Source of the DNA: Sulfurirhabdus autotrophica
GTDB lineage: Bacteria; Pseudomonadota; Gammaproteobacteria; Burkholderiales; SMCO01
DNA length: 64,000 nucleotides
NCBI RefSeq assembly: GCF_004346685.1
Contig: NZ_SMCO01000003.1
Coordinates: 1-64,000, forward strand
Direction of reading: 5' to 3'
In this document: one piece after another, positions 48,632-56,895 of the stretch
Numbering within the stretch: the first letter of the stretch is position 1
Layout of the letters: the number at the start of each line of letters is the position of its first letter
Made by a program: the position numbers and the translations under genes
Notes under the pieces: generated by a model
Database searches by the model: none
What the model was told of the DNA's origin: nothing
What the model saw: only the letters and a program-made list of their open reading frames with translations

Positions 48632-49396
48632 ATGCCTGACAACGAAAACACAACACAATCACTTGTGATCACGTCTGAAGATGATAGCCAATATTTGGTG
48701 ACATCGCAGGTTGAGATTATTTTCATCATGCGTGACCTGATTGAAAAAAAATCCATGTTCACCATTTATTTCAATTCCGGGAAAAGTTTCATTCTTTCGG
48801 TCTTGTTGACTGTATTACCCGACAGGGTTGAATTTGTGTTTGATTGTGGCGGCAATGATGCTATGAACGCGCAGCTATTGAAAAGTGAAAGGCTGATTTT
48901 TGTTGCCACCATAAACGGCGTCAAAGTCCAGTTTGCGACAGACAAAGCCAGAGCGATTCAATTCAAAGGCAGAGATGCTTTTATTGCGCATCTACCAAAA
49001 CAACTACTTCGGCTACAGCGTAGAGAATATTACCGACTGGAAGTACCAGGTTTTGCTCGCATAGGCTGCGACATTCCTGAGCTCTCAGGCGATTCTGCAA
49101 TTATTCTGGCAGTTCGCGATATCAGTCTTGGTGGCCTCGGCCTTTTCACCAATAAACAGCTTGATAGCAGCGCTATCATGGAAACATTCCACGACTGTCA
49201 TCTAGACCTGAAAAATGCCGGTACCATCACAGTAGATCTTGAAGTGAGAATTGCCATTGCACTATCCCAAAATAAAAGTGGTCTGGCTACGCGCGTGGGT
49301 TGCAGATTTGCAAAGATCACACCTGCTAATCAGGCAATACTACAACGATTTATAGTTATGGTAGAAAAAGAAGAACATGATTTGTTTTCTAAATAA
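48632..49396 (+). CDS. YcgR-type PilZ-domain protein (first of tandem pair)
   Basis: The 254-residue protein has an N-terminal YcgR (PilZN) domain, about residues 20-120, and a C-terminal PilZ domain with the cyclic-di-GMP motifs LQRREYYRLEVP near residue 128 (RxxxR type) and DISLGGLGL near residue 164 (DxSxxG). YcgR slows flagellar motors in enterobacteria; no flagellar gene is in this window, so the target is open and pili are possible. It is about half identical by eye to the next gene and each has the same upstream element, indicating a tandem duplication. Confidence 0.9.
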   Translation: MPDNENTTQSLVITSEDDSQYLVTSQVEIIFIMRDLIEKKSMFTIYFNSGKSFILSVLLTVLPDRVEFVFDCGGNDAMNAQLLKSERLIFVATINGVKVQFATDKARAIQFKGRDAFIAHLPKQLLRLQRREYYRLEVPGFARIGCDIPELSGDSAIILAVRDISLGGLGLFTNKQLDSSAIMETFHDCHLDLKNAGTITVDLEVRIAIALSQNKSGLATRVGCRFAKITPANQAILQRFIVMVEKEEHDLFSK

Positions 49397-49564
49397 CACC
49401 GCTCTACTCGCCTATCCCCTAAAATAACAAACACGCTCGTTACTGTACGTATTCATACCTATTACGCGTGTTATGTCCATTTTTTTTCAAAAGCCGCCAA
49501 TATTCAATCCAACACCTTGCCTCCACTTGTCATTCTGCAGGCATAGAACTATCACAAATAAAAT

Positions 49565-49582
49565 AAATATGGTATTTATACA
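49565..49582 (+). promoter_or_regulatory. Promoter-like element of the second ycgR gene, copy 2
   Basis: AAATATGGTATTTATACA repeats the element before the first YcgR gene with one change (C to G). The region 49397-49564 between the two genes contains an inverted pair ACACGC/GCGTGT about 27 bases apart followed by a T-rich run, a weak terminator candidate. Confidence 0.45.
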
Positions 49583-49620
49583 TAAATATCGATATTAAAT
49601 CAGGCAAAACAGCCAACGCT

Positions 49621-50388
49621 ATGCCCATTAAAGATAATACAACACAGCCGCTCCAAGCTTCGGGGGATGATAGCCAGTATCTTGTTCATACTCAAAATGA
49701 AATCGCTTTCATTATGCGTGAATCCATCGAAAAAAAAGCCATGTTCACTGCCTATTTCAACCGAGGGTCAGAATTTATTCTGACCTCTCTGCTAACCGTA
49801 CTTCCTGGGCGGGGTGCTTTTATATTTGATTGCGGCAGCAAAGACAATGCGAATAAAAAATTACTCGAAAGTGACAGAGTCATATTTGTCACCACCTTGA
49901 ACGGTATCAAAATTCAGTTTGTGGCAACAGATGTCCGTGAAGTTCAATACAAGGGTAGTGATGCATTAATCGCAAAATTGCCAAGGCAATTGCTCCGTCT
50001 GCAACGTCGCGAATTTTTTCGATTGGAAATACCTGGATTTGCTAAAATACATTGCGAAATTCCTGACTCATTAAACAACACAACCACCTCGTTGCACATC
50101 CATGACATCAGCCTTGGCGGTCTTTCTCTGAACGCCACCAAACGCTTTGAAAAGAGTGTCGTACTGGAGAAATTCCGCCACTGCCAAATTACGCTGAAAG
50201 AGTTTGGTGTCATTACCGTTGATATTGAAGTACGTTACACGATAGTACTGACACAGCCCCGGGGCGAGCCCGTTACACGCATCGGATGCCGCTTCATCAG
50301 CATCACTCCTCACGATCAGGTGTTGATTCAAAGGTACATGGCAGCAGTAGAGACTGAAGAGCGGGGATTAATGCCTGAAAAACCTTGA
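49621..50388 (+). CDS. YcgR-type PilZ-domain protein (second of tandem pair)
   Basis: The 255-residue paralogue of the preceding gene has the same layout: a YcgR N-domain and a PilZ domain with LQRREFFRLEIP near residue 127 and DISLGGLSLN near residue 162. Both arginines and the D-x-S-x-x-G are intact, so both proteins should bind cyclic-di-GMP. The two copies diverge most in the C-terminal third. It faces a convergent small gene at 50442-50723. Confidence 0.9.
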   Translation: MPIKDNTTQPLQASGDDSQYLVHTQNEIAFIMRESIEKKAMFTAYFNRGSEFILTSLLTVLPGRGAFIFDCGSKDNANKKLLESDRVIFVTTLNGIKIQFVATDVREVQYKGSDALIAKLPRQLLRLQRREFFRLEIPGFAKIHCEIPDSLNNTTTSLHIHDISLGGLSLNATKRFEKSVVLEKFRHCQITLKEFGVITVDIEVRYTIVLTQPRGEPVTRIGCRFISITPHDQVLIQRYMAAVETEERGLMPEKP

Positions 50389-50441
50389 GCTACAGGTGTT
50401 TTACCCTTGAGAGTCGAATTCCGCTACCTACAGTTACACTT

Positions 50442-50723
50442 TCAATCTTCCAAACGATGCGACTCTTCACCAAGCTCACCTGTTTCAGGATCAATCCAGT
50501 CCGATATACCCAGTTCATCTTCTACTTCCTTTAGCGTTTCTCCAGGTTCGAAGTCAGATTCAGGGTTGTACTGCATATCCTGAACGGCCTCATTCAATGT
50601 TGCAAAAGGGCCAAATAACTGGTCGGTCACTTTATCTTGCCAGAAAAAACCATCGGGTCGTTCAATTACGCGTGTTTCATCAAAGTTAGGTGGCGTTTCT
50701 GGAATATCACTACCCATTTTCAT
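50442..50723 (-). CDS. Conserved small acidic protein, unknown function
   Basis: From the ATG at 50723 the protein is 93 residues and strongly acidic. The start is set by AAGGAG about 7 bases upstream; an in-frame ATG 8 codons earlier lacks such a site. The sequence RPDGFFWQDKVTDQLFGPFATLNEAVQDMQY looks like a small WWE- or DUF-type beta domain, followed by an acidic helix and ISDWIDPETGELGEE. No signal peptide or membrane segment is visible. I do not recognise a named family. Confidence 0.7.
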   Translation of the reverse strand: MKMGSDIPETPPNFDETRVIERPDGFFWQDKVTDQLFGPFATLNEAVQDMQYNPESDFEPGETLKEVEDELGISDWIDPETGELGEESHRLED

Positions 50724-51045
50724 ATCCCTCTCCTTCAATCTAAACAACTAACATCGCAATCTATTCTTCCTTCAAGGAAAAACAGGCTACCCCTGTTTTG
50801 GTTAGAGCCGAATCAAGCTATCCACAGAGGAACCTGATTCTTTAGTTTAATAATAACAACTCCATAGTTTACTTTCCACCTGAAATCAATCAGGTAAAAA
50901 CAACTTTGCCCTACCATAAACAGAAACAGGGGGTTCTGGAACCTTCTCGCCTTAATATGTTTAAATTTACAAGACCCAAAAGTAAGAAATCTGCATGGAC
51001 CCAGCTTCATGAAGAGCAGGTACATCATTTCAATACATTTCCAGT
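50724..51045. other. 322-base gap between arginase and small acidic gene
   Basis: The gap carries two hairpins. AAAACAGG/CCTGTTTT at 50779-50799 (8-base stem, loop of 5) resembles a short bidirectional terminator; ACCTGA/TCAGGT at 50878-50895 is a 6-base stem. The rest is AT-rich with no ORF of note. Confidence 0.45.
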
Positions 51046-51924
51046 TCACAAGTTATTCCTTGGCAACATTGCTGCCAATAACTGAATAGCCCTATTCGCC
51101 GTCACTGTATTTTGATCGCGATCAGGATTATATTCAACGACTTCAATCCCCAGCAAATTGACACATTCTTTTATTTGCTTAAGCGCATCCAGCAATTCCA
51201 CGCCCATAATACCATCCGGAGAAGGGCTGCCTACTCCAGGGTCTTCAAAGGGATCAAGCGCATCCAAATCAATGCTGACACCAAATCCAGCGGTACCTTG
51301 CTGAGCTATATTCAAAGCATCTTGCATGACCACACCGACACCACGACGGCGTACTTCATCCATAAAAAAAATCCGCACACCAAGCTTTTTGAGTAACTCA
51401 GACTCACCCGCTTCAAAACTGCGCACACCAACCAGGCACACATGTTGCGGTAAAAGTTTGGGATAAAAACCGCCAAGCTCAACAAGAGAAGTAATGCCAT
51501 AACCTAACAAACAAGCTAAAGGCATACCGTGTAAGGCACCGCTTGGCGATGTTTCTGGTGTGTGGCTATCCATATGGGCATCAATCCAGATCAACCCGAG
51601 GGGCCCGCTATTCCGGGTAGCCAAAACAACGCCACTCCATGTGCCTATCGCACAGGAATGATCACCCCCTAAAATAACCGGCAAGCTGCCATTGACAATC
51701 ATGCCACTGACTTTACCGGCCAGCCTCTCACAAAGTGAGGATATCAGGTGTATTTTATTCTTTTCAGGCACGGGAAAAAGAGTTTCATCCCAAGCTACCG
51801 AAATTCCATCAGCCAGGAGCTGCGCTTGAAGGCCATGTTCGCGAAGCACCTCTGGGCCCTTGGCGCATCCTTGATCCTGTGCGCCCCAACCCGAAGCCAC
51901 ACCAATTATTTTAATATCTCGCAT
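51046..51924 (-). CDS. Arginase-family ureohydrolase
   Basis: The 292-residue protein has all metal-binding blocks of the ureohydrolase fold: GGDHS near residue 87, DAHMDSH near residue 113 and SIDLDALDP near residue 215, which hold the two Mn ions. The pattern DxDxxDP followed by PGVGSPSPDGI fits arginase rather than agmatinase, so arginine to ornithine plus urea is the likely reaction. The ATG at 51924 is chosen; the frame opens 10 codons earlier with TTG but without a clear ribosome site. It is not linked to the arg biosynthetic genes, and no urease is in the window. Confidence 0.88.
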   Translation of the reverse strand: MRDIKIIGVASGWGAQDQGCAKGPEVLREHGLQAQLLADGISVAWDETLFPVPEKNKIHLISSLCERLAGKVSGMIVNGSLPVILGGDHSCAIGTWSGVVLATRNSGPLGLIWIDAHMDSHTPETSPSGALHGMPLACLLGYGITSLVELGGFYPKLLPQHVCLVGVRSFEAGESELLKKLGVRIFFMDEVRRRGVGVVMQDALNIAQQGTAGFGVSIDLDALDPFEDPGVGSPSPDGIMGVELLDALKQIKECVNLLGIEVVEYNPDRDQNTVTANRAIQLLAAMLPRNNL

Positions 51925-52000
51925 ACCATTCACTATAGCAACGCATTGTTTCAAAGTCTCGATTTTGCATAAATTCAGCCAAATACGTTATGATTAACCG

Positions 52001-52543
52001 ATGAGCCTTGAACAACCTCAATTCCTGAACAGTCAAAAACCGACTGTCAGCCACTTGATGAAGCTAACCGCATTATTTTTGGCGGGCCTGCTAGCTTCCT
52101 GCGCCAGTGCGCCACCCACAAACAAATCTAACCTAAAGGGATATCAAATCACTTTACAGGACCCTGCAAAGAGCAAAGAAGTGGTTATGTATGCTATGGG
52201 GCTGATGGGCATAGACTACCAGTTTGGCGGCTCCAACCCAGAGAGTGGACTGGACTGTAGTGGCATGGTCAGCTACATTTTTAACAACGCACTAGGCATG
52301 AGCCTCCCACATAACGCTCAACAAATTGCCCAGCTAGGCCGGGAAATCCCCCTTGCTAAAATGCAACCTGGCGATCTGGTCTTCTTTAACACACTAAATC
52401 GTTCTTTCTCCCATGTGGGCATTTATATCGGCGATGATCGATTTATTCATGCACCCAGTACAAATGGTAAAATCCGCATCAGCAGCCTTAAAACCAGCTA
52501 TTACGCTCAACGCGTTGAAGCCGCAAGAAGTTTTTTCTATTGA
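52001..52543 (+). CDS. NlpC/P60 (C40) peptidoglycan endopeptidase, lipoprotein
   Basis: The 180-residue protein has a lipoprotein signal whose lipobox LLASC places the lipidated Cys near residue 34 of the long form (residue 15 from the alternative ATG at 52058). The NlpC/P60 domain follows with YQFGGSNPESGLDCSGMVSY (catalytic Cys) near residue 85, SHVGIYIGDDRFIHAPS (catalytic His) near residue 138. It should cut cell-wall peptides from the periplasmic side. Neither start has a good Shine-Dalgarno site; the 52058 start gives a more typical signal peptide. It is convergent to nothing close and divergent from arginase. Confidence 0.92.
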   Translation: MSLEQPQFLNSQKPTVSHLMKLTALFLAGLLASCASAPPTNKSNLKGYQITLQDPAKSKEVVMYAMGLMGIDYQFGGSNPESGLDCSGMVSYIFNNALGMSLPHNAQQIAQLGREIPLAKMQPGDLVFFNTLNRSFSHVGIYIGDDRFIHAPSTNGKIRISSLKTSYYAQRVEAARSFFY

Positions 52544-52740
52544 ACAGCTAAGCGGCCTGGCCTTGTTAACCTCAATCTCTTGGCTGAGTAAGGGGCGTTT
52601 CACTTTCAAATTCACGGAACATCAAGAGCTGCAACACACATAAAGTAAAAATCGAGTCAACCTATCAGCGGTTTTGTGCGTTATTGTAGTGCTATATCGG
52701 TAAATATCATTGGCTTTTACTTAATGTATAAGGATGGGAC

Positions 52741-53052
52741 ATGAACAAACTAATTTCTGCACTGATTTTTTCAGCTATTGCCACACTAAGTGTGAATGCA
52801 TTTGCTGCCGGCCCTGAAGCCGCAGCTAAACCAGCTGCTGCAGCGAAATCTGCCGTAGAAGATAAACTGGACATTAATACTGCTTCTGAAGAACAATTGC
52901 GCGATTTTCATGGCATCGGAGAAGCGCGAGCCAAAGCGATTATCAAAGGCCGCCCTTACAAAGCTAAAGATGACTTGGTGAAAAAGAAAATTATTCCTAA
53001 AGGTGTCTACGACAAAATCAAAGACAACATCATTGCAAAGCAAGCGAAATAA
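52741..53052 (+). CDS. Exported ComEA-like helix-hairpin-helix protein
   Basis: The 103-residue protein has a signal peptide (cleavage after AFA, near residue 22), an Ala/Lys-rich linker, and a ComEA-type HhH domain: DINTASEEQLRDFHGIGEARAKAIIKG near residue 44 in the usual pattern, then KAKDDLVKKKIIPKGVYDKIK. Such small periplasmic proteins bind double-stranded DNA and serve DNA uptake where pili and competence genes exist; the type IV pilus genes in this window make that plausible. AAGGATG lies before the ATG. A palindromic terminator follows. Confidence 0.92.
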   Translation: MNKLISALIFSAIATLSVNAFAAGPEAAAKPAAAAKSAVEDKLDINTASEEQLRDFHGIGEARAKAIIKGRPYKAKDDLVKKKIIPKGVYDKIKDNIIAKQAK

Positions 53053-53068
53053 TTGTATTTCAGCAAAT

Positions 53069-53096
53069 AAAAAACCCCGCAGCTGCGGGGTTTTTT
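53069..53096. terminator. Perfect palindromic bidirectional terminator
   Basis: A 28-base perfect palindrome: six A, then CCCCGCAG paired with CTGCGGGG, then six T. It ends the HhH gene on the plus strand and the membrane HExxH gene on the minus strand. Confidence 0.93.
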
Positions 53097-53100
53097 GTGC

Positions 53101-53610
53101 CTAAAATCTCGCCGACATCCCTGATTGGATAAGATAAAAATAGCCAGCTACCGCCATGACTGGCAAAACCCACCACACTGACACTGCTGCTATCCGGATA
53201 TCCTGCGTGGAAGGAATACAGCCGTGAATGAGGTTTGCCGCACAATATACCCATAGCAATTCGTGAGCAAAATACACAACCGGATGGCTTGCAACACGCC
53301 ACTTGATCAGAAGTATTGCCGCAGGTAATAACAAAAGTGGTGCAAAGCCGATAAACAGTCCGTTATACCAACGCACATTGGCCAGAGAAACAGAGCCTAA
53401 AACATACCCCTCACCTTGTCTTTTCGGAATAATACTAAAATTCCTGGGCCGACCAAAAGTTAGCGCACCCAACAAGAAATGGCTTAATTCATGCGCAATG
53501 GTTCCCGGTAACACCATCAGGAAAAATACCCCTAAATAACGCTGCAAGAACCTTAACAGCAAAACGAATCCGCCTACAACAGCAAGATAAACAACTAATG
53601 ACGTTTCCAT
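53101..53610 (-). CDS. Integral membrane protein with HExxH zinc motif (M50-like)
   Basis: The 169-residue protein is strongly hydrophobic, with about four or five transmembrane segments, and has HELSH at about residues 40-44 inside the second helix, the position expected for an intramembrane zinc protease. A later conserved-looking stretch IPSTQDIR near residue 131 could give the third ligand Asp. It resembles M50-type or related small membrane metalloproteases, though I cannot match it to a named family. It is 16 bases downstream of the methyltransferase gene. Confidence 0.72.
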   Translation of the reverse strand: METSLVVYLAVVGGFVLLLRFLQRYLGVFFLMVLPGTIAHELSHFLLGALTFGRPRNFSIIPKRQGEGYVLGSVSLANVRWYNGLFIGFAPLLLLPAAILLIKWRVASHPVVYFAHELLWVYCAANLIHGCIPSTQDIRIAAVSVWWVLPVMAVAGYFYLIQSGMSARF

Positions 53611-53626
53611 CGGATTTATTTTATGT

Positions 53627-54445
53627 TCAATTAGGCTTAATTCCTACCGAAATCAACACTTCAACATTTAACCACAAACCTTCATCACTGGTATCTGACT
53701 GAAGTTCGGCAAAATGATCTTCCTTGAAACGCGTTAATTCCTTCTCCGATAGTTGGCTCAGCATCCCACGAAAACCACTGTTCCACAGTATGTCCCACCA
53801 TTCATCAAAACCAGTCAAAAAGTAGCCAACCTGCTGTGATCTGGTTTCAACCTGGGTAATGCCAGCCATCGCAAACAAAGATTGATGTTTTTCAGCGTCA
53901 TCCAGCCTTTTCCATGAAAGCGGTGGCATCTCAATACCATATATCTGCAAACGATCCACAAACTTCTGCGACATCGGCTCCATCATGTCCCCGGTGAAAC
54001 TTGATATTCCTATGCGACCGCCGGGTTTGATAACCGATGCTATGCAGCGTAATGCAGCTTCCATATCTGGCATAAAGAAAATGCCAAATCCACATACAGC
54101 ATCATCAAACTCAGCAGGAGGGAAAGGCATTGCTTCCAAATCCATGCAATGAAATGTGAGGTTATCAAGATGCTGTAAAGCTGCTTTTGAACTTGCCTGC
54201 TTTAGCATACCATCAGACAGGTCAATCCCGGTAACATGACCATTCACTAGCTGCTTCGCACATGCCAAAGCAACTGCACCGGTTCCAGTTGCCACATCGA
54301 GTATGCGCTCACGGCCTTCAAATCTCATCTGGTTGGCCAGATGCTCGGCACTTGATCTGAAAAAACGTAACGCTGGTTTGTCGTATCCCGCAGAAGCGAC
54401 ATTAAAGGTTTCTTTAATTTTGTATTTGCGATTTTGATCATTCAC
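53627..54445 (-). CDS. Class I SAM-dependent methyltransferase
   Basis: The 272-residue protein has the SAM-binding motif ILDVATGTGAVALACA near residue 49 (after a leading NVASAGYDKPALRFF like UbiE/COQ5-type enzymes), the acidic residue in GIDLSDGML near residue 73, and the later MDLEAMPFPPAEFD and VIKPGGRIGISSF blocks. The type 11 methyltransferase class is clear; the substrate is not. The start is GTG with a weak GAGG site. It precedes the membrane HExxH gene by 16 bases. Confidence 0.88.
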   Translation of the reverse strand: MNDQNRKYKIKETFNVASAGYDKPALRFFRSSAEHLANQMRFEGRERILDVATGTGAVALACAKQLVNGHVTGIDLSDGMLKQASSKAALQHLDNLTFHCMDLEAMPFPPAEFDDAVCGFGIFFMPDMEAALRCIASVIKPGGRIGISSFTGDMMEPMSQKFVDRLQIYGIEMPPLSWKRLDDAEKHQSLFAMAGITQVETRSQQVGYFLTGFDEWWDILWNSGFRGMLSQLSEKELTRFKEDHFAELQSDTSDEGLWLNVEVLISVGIKPN

Positions 54446-54560
54446 AGCAAAACAACCTCTTATTTAAATCAGTTAGTCTGGCTTTCTCCACTTTTTGCAG
54501 AACTATTGCAGAAAATACTAGCCAATTTCAGTGCGAGGAGGTGTTGAAGCTTGCTAAATG

Positions 54561-54995
54561 CTAATTTGCTTTAACACTTGCCAGACGTTGCATCATTTGC
54601 CCTACTGTATTGGGATCCAGATCCATACCCACTTCCCACCCTGGATTCACAGCTATCGCCATGCAAGTGTCCATGCGCTCCAATACCCATTTAAAATCTG
54701 CAAGCAAACCGCCACCAAAAGCGGGAAAATCCTTCACAAATGGCTTTGCTCGATCGGGACTGGTAAACAGCACCAGCACATTACTGCCGTCTTCATCTTG
54801 AATCACCATTGGACTCGCGCTGGTAGAACGCTGAAATCCCTTGATCTCGTTAGCTTCATCCTTCACCGGCATAAACACCTGCGCTGTAAACAACTGGGTC
54901 ATAAATTCATCGCTGGAAAGGTCGCCGTTAATTGCATCTAAAAGCTGCTTTTCCAGTTCGTTCTTCACTTCAAATATGTCTTCACTCATGTGCAT
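54561..54995 (-). CDS. SseB-family protein
   Basis: The 144-residue protein matches the SseB N-terminal domain: LEKQLLDAINGDLSSDEFMTQLFTAQVFMPV, then VLVLFTSPDRAKPFVKDFPAFGGG and CMAIAVNPGWEVGMDLDPN. In enterobacteria SseB modulates serine-related enzymes, but the family role is poorly known. A second Met at codon 3 is an equally possible start; neither has a good ribosome site. It lies 18 bases downstream of the DsrE-like gene at 55014 on the same strand and may share its transcript. Confidence 0.85.
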   Translation of the reverse strand: MHMSEDIFEVKNELEKQLLDAINGDLSSDEFMTQLFTAQVFMPVKDEANEIKGFQRSTSASPMVIQDEDGSNVLVLFTSPDRAKPFVKDFPAFGGGLLADFKWVLERMDTCMAIAVNPGWEVGMDLDPNTVGQMMQRLASVKAN

Positions 54996-55013
54996 TCTTT
55001 ATAAAAAAATCAG

Positions 55014-55547
55014 TTAAAATCGAATATAAGCATATCCCTTTTGCTGCAAATCAATCAACCGTGTATAAGCATCATGCACAATTGTGACTCCGGGCAACAA
55101 ATCCTCCGCCTGCCAGCCTTTGCCTTTCATGGTTGAATAACAAATTTCAACACTTACACCATGGGCTAGCAACTCTTTAACAACCTGTTCATTAGGATTA
55201 TAACCAAAAGGATCTTGCTTATACTCCTGATAAGTTTCATCTTTTAATAACCAGTAGGCTGTCGCACCATGCATGATTACGCTGATATGTAATTGTTCCG
55301 GCTTTACACCCATGGATTTATACGAATCAAGCAGGCCTCGAACATAATAAAGCGCCTTCCCGATCCCAGCATCCCACACATCATCTTTTACGTCGTAAGC
55401 AACGCGAATATCCTGGCGCTTCTCAATACTGATAATGGGACGAAGCGAAAATTCGTCTACTTTATCAGCTGCCAAAGTAAATCCTGCGGTCATTGAACAG
55501 AAAAATACCATGCTGGACACTACAATCGCTTTAATAGAAACAAGCAT
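55014..55547 (-). CDS. Exported DsrE-family protein (paralogue of 20376-20885)
   Basis: The 177-residue protein has a signal peptide (cleavage near residue 27, after LAA) and a DsrE-like domain: DIRVAYDVKDD, GKALYYVRGLLDSYKSMG, LHISVIMHGATAYWLL near residue 96, then HGVSVEICYSTMKGKGW with one Cys near residue 137, and a terminal GYAYIRF strand. Layout and the single Cys match the protein at 20376. Such exported DsrE proteins occur in sulfur-oxidising and iron-oxidising betaproteobacteria; their role is not established. Confidence 0.78.
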   Translation of the reverse strand: MLVSIKAIVVSSMVFFCSMTAGFTLAADKVDEFSLRPIISIEKRQDIRVAYDVKDDVWDAGIGKALYYVRGLLDSYKSMGVKPEQLHISVIMHGATAYWLLKDETYQEYKQDPFGYNPNEQVVKELLAHGVSVEICYSTMKGKGWQAEDLLPGVTIVHDAYTRLIDLQQKGYAYIRF

Positions 55548-55677
55548 TTCGCAACCTCCACACTGACAGATGCTTCAAAAATGAAGTTGTAGTCATGAAG
55601 TATAACCTACCTTTCTGATTACCCAAGGCACTTGGCATAATCAATGCTAGATTAGTCAATTAAGCTAGCTGATCCCA

Positions 55678-55706
55678 TTGACTACATATTATGACGTATG
55701 TATAGT
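55678..55706 (+). promoter_or_regulatory. Strong sigma-70 promoter of the DMT transporter gene
   Basis: TTGACT at 55678-55683 and TATAGT at 55701-55706 have 17 bases between them. The predicted start near 55713 leaves a leader of about 170 bases before the transporter start codon. Confidence 0.75.
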
Positions 55707-55712
55707 TGAAAC

Positions 55713-55882
55713 ATGGCACAAAATTTACATCCATTTACGATATCACATCCACTGCTGTGGCTATGGAAGCTTTCCATCACCGCGGCTGTTCCTACATGAC
55801 GTAAATTTAATTCAGCAACCGCGGACTTTACCGCGATTGCTTAGCTCCGCCATAAGGTCCGCCAGAAAACTATAAGGACTTT
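55713..55882 (+). promoter_or_regulatory. Structured 5' leader before the DMT transporter, possible riboswitch-like element
   Basis: The leader contains ATGGAA/TTCCAT (55763-55777, loop of 3) and two copies of CCGCGG, at 55780-55785 and 55819-55824, which pair with each other because the hexamer is self-complementary; adjoining CTG and CAG extend that stem. No ORF of size and no known riboswitch class is recognised. Long leaders before transporter genes often regulate them, but this is inferred. The rest of the 55548-55882 gap, 55548-55677, shows no gene. Confidence 0.45.
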
Positions 55883-56797
55883 ATGGATACTGCTATCTCA
55901 CACCCCTTGTCAAAAAACCAGGTAACTTTAGTGGGTTTTACCTTTGCCCTTTTGGCTGCCATCGGATTTTCTGCCAAAGCCATTTTTGTCAAACTTGCCT
56001 ATGTCTACCCAGTCGATGCTGTAACTTTACTAGCACTGCGCATGGCGTTTTCCGCGCCTGTCTTTTTGGGCTTAGCACTATGGTTTGGTTTGAACAAAAT
56101 GTCCCCCCGACTTACCCGTAATGACTGGTTTGCAGTCGTTGGACTGGGTTTATTGGGCTATTACCTTTCCAGTTTATTGGATTTTCTTGGTTTGCAATAT
56201 ATTTCTGCTGGCCTGGAACGCTTGATATTGTTTTTGTATCCCACCATTGTTATTATCCTGAGTGCGCTATATTTCAGTCACAAAATCGATAAAAAAACGA
56301 TTATTGCAATCTTGTTAAGTTACGCAGGGATAGCACTCGTCTTTTTGCAAAATATTACTTTAACGCAAACAGGCATTGTGCTCGGCTCGCTGCTCGTATT
56401 CGCCAGCACTATTTCTTATGCTATATATCTGATTGGTGCTGGGCAATCAATAGCACGAATCGGCGGAATGAGATTTATGGCCTACGCCATGTCGGTAGCG
56501 AGCATTGCCACACTGATTCAGTTTGCAGCAATTCACCCCCTGTCAAAATTACAGTTACCCCTTCAGGTTTATGAACTGGGAATGGCAATGGCTGTTTTTT
56601 CAACCATTTTACCGGCATTTTTTCTCGCTGCCAGCATACGTAAAATGGGATCTGGGCGCACTTCGATGATCGGCTCAATTGGCCCTGTAACAACCATATA
56701 CATGGCGCATTTATTTTTGGGAGAATCTATTACAGCATTACAAATAGCCGGTTCCGGACTTGTGCTTATTGGTGTGCTAAGTATTTCCAGACATTAA
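55883..56797 (+). CDS. EamA/DMT-family transporter
   Basis: The 304-residue membrane protein has ten predicted transmembrane segments in two EamA repeats; the first begins with TLVGFTFALLAAIGFSAKAIFVK and the block VTLLALRMAFSAPVF. The second ends in HLFLGESITALQIAGSGLVLIG, the usual EamA repeat pattern. Members export amino acids, metabolites or drugs; the substrate cannot be told. The ATG has AAGGA 6 bases upstream. Its strong promoter and long structured leader suggest control by a small molecule or stress signal. Confidence 0.9.
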   Translation: MDTAISHPLSKNQVTLVGFTFALLAAIGFSAKAIFVKLAYVYPVDAVTLLALRMAFSAPVFLGLALWFGLNKMSPRLTRNDWFAVVGLGLLGYYLSSLLDFLGLQYISAGLERLILFLYPTIVIILSALYFSHKIDKKTIIAILLSYAGIALVFLQNITLTQTGIVLGSLLVFASTISYAIYLIGAGQSIARIGGMRFMAYAMSVASIATLIQFAAIHPLSKLQLPLQVYELGMAMAVFSTILPAFFLAASIRKMGSGRTSMIGSIGPVTTIYMAHLFLGESITALQIAGSGLVLIGVLSISRH

Positions 56798-56895
56798 ATG
56801 AGGCTCACAACATCACGCATATTGAAAAAAACTGATTATTATTGGAATGCCGATGTGAACAAAGGCTTTACCCGCATTGGCATTCCATTGCACCG

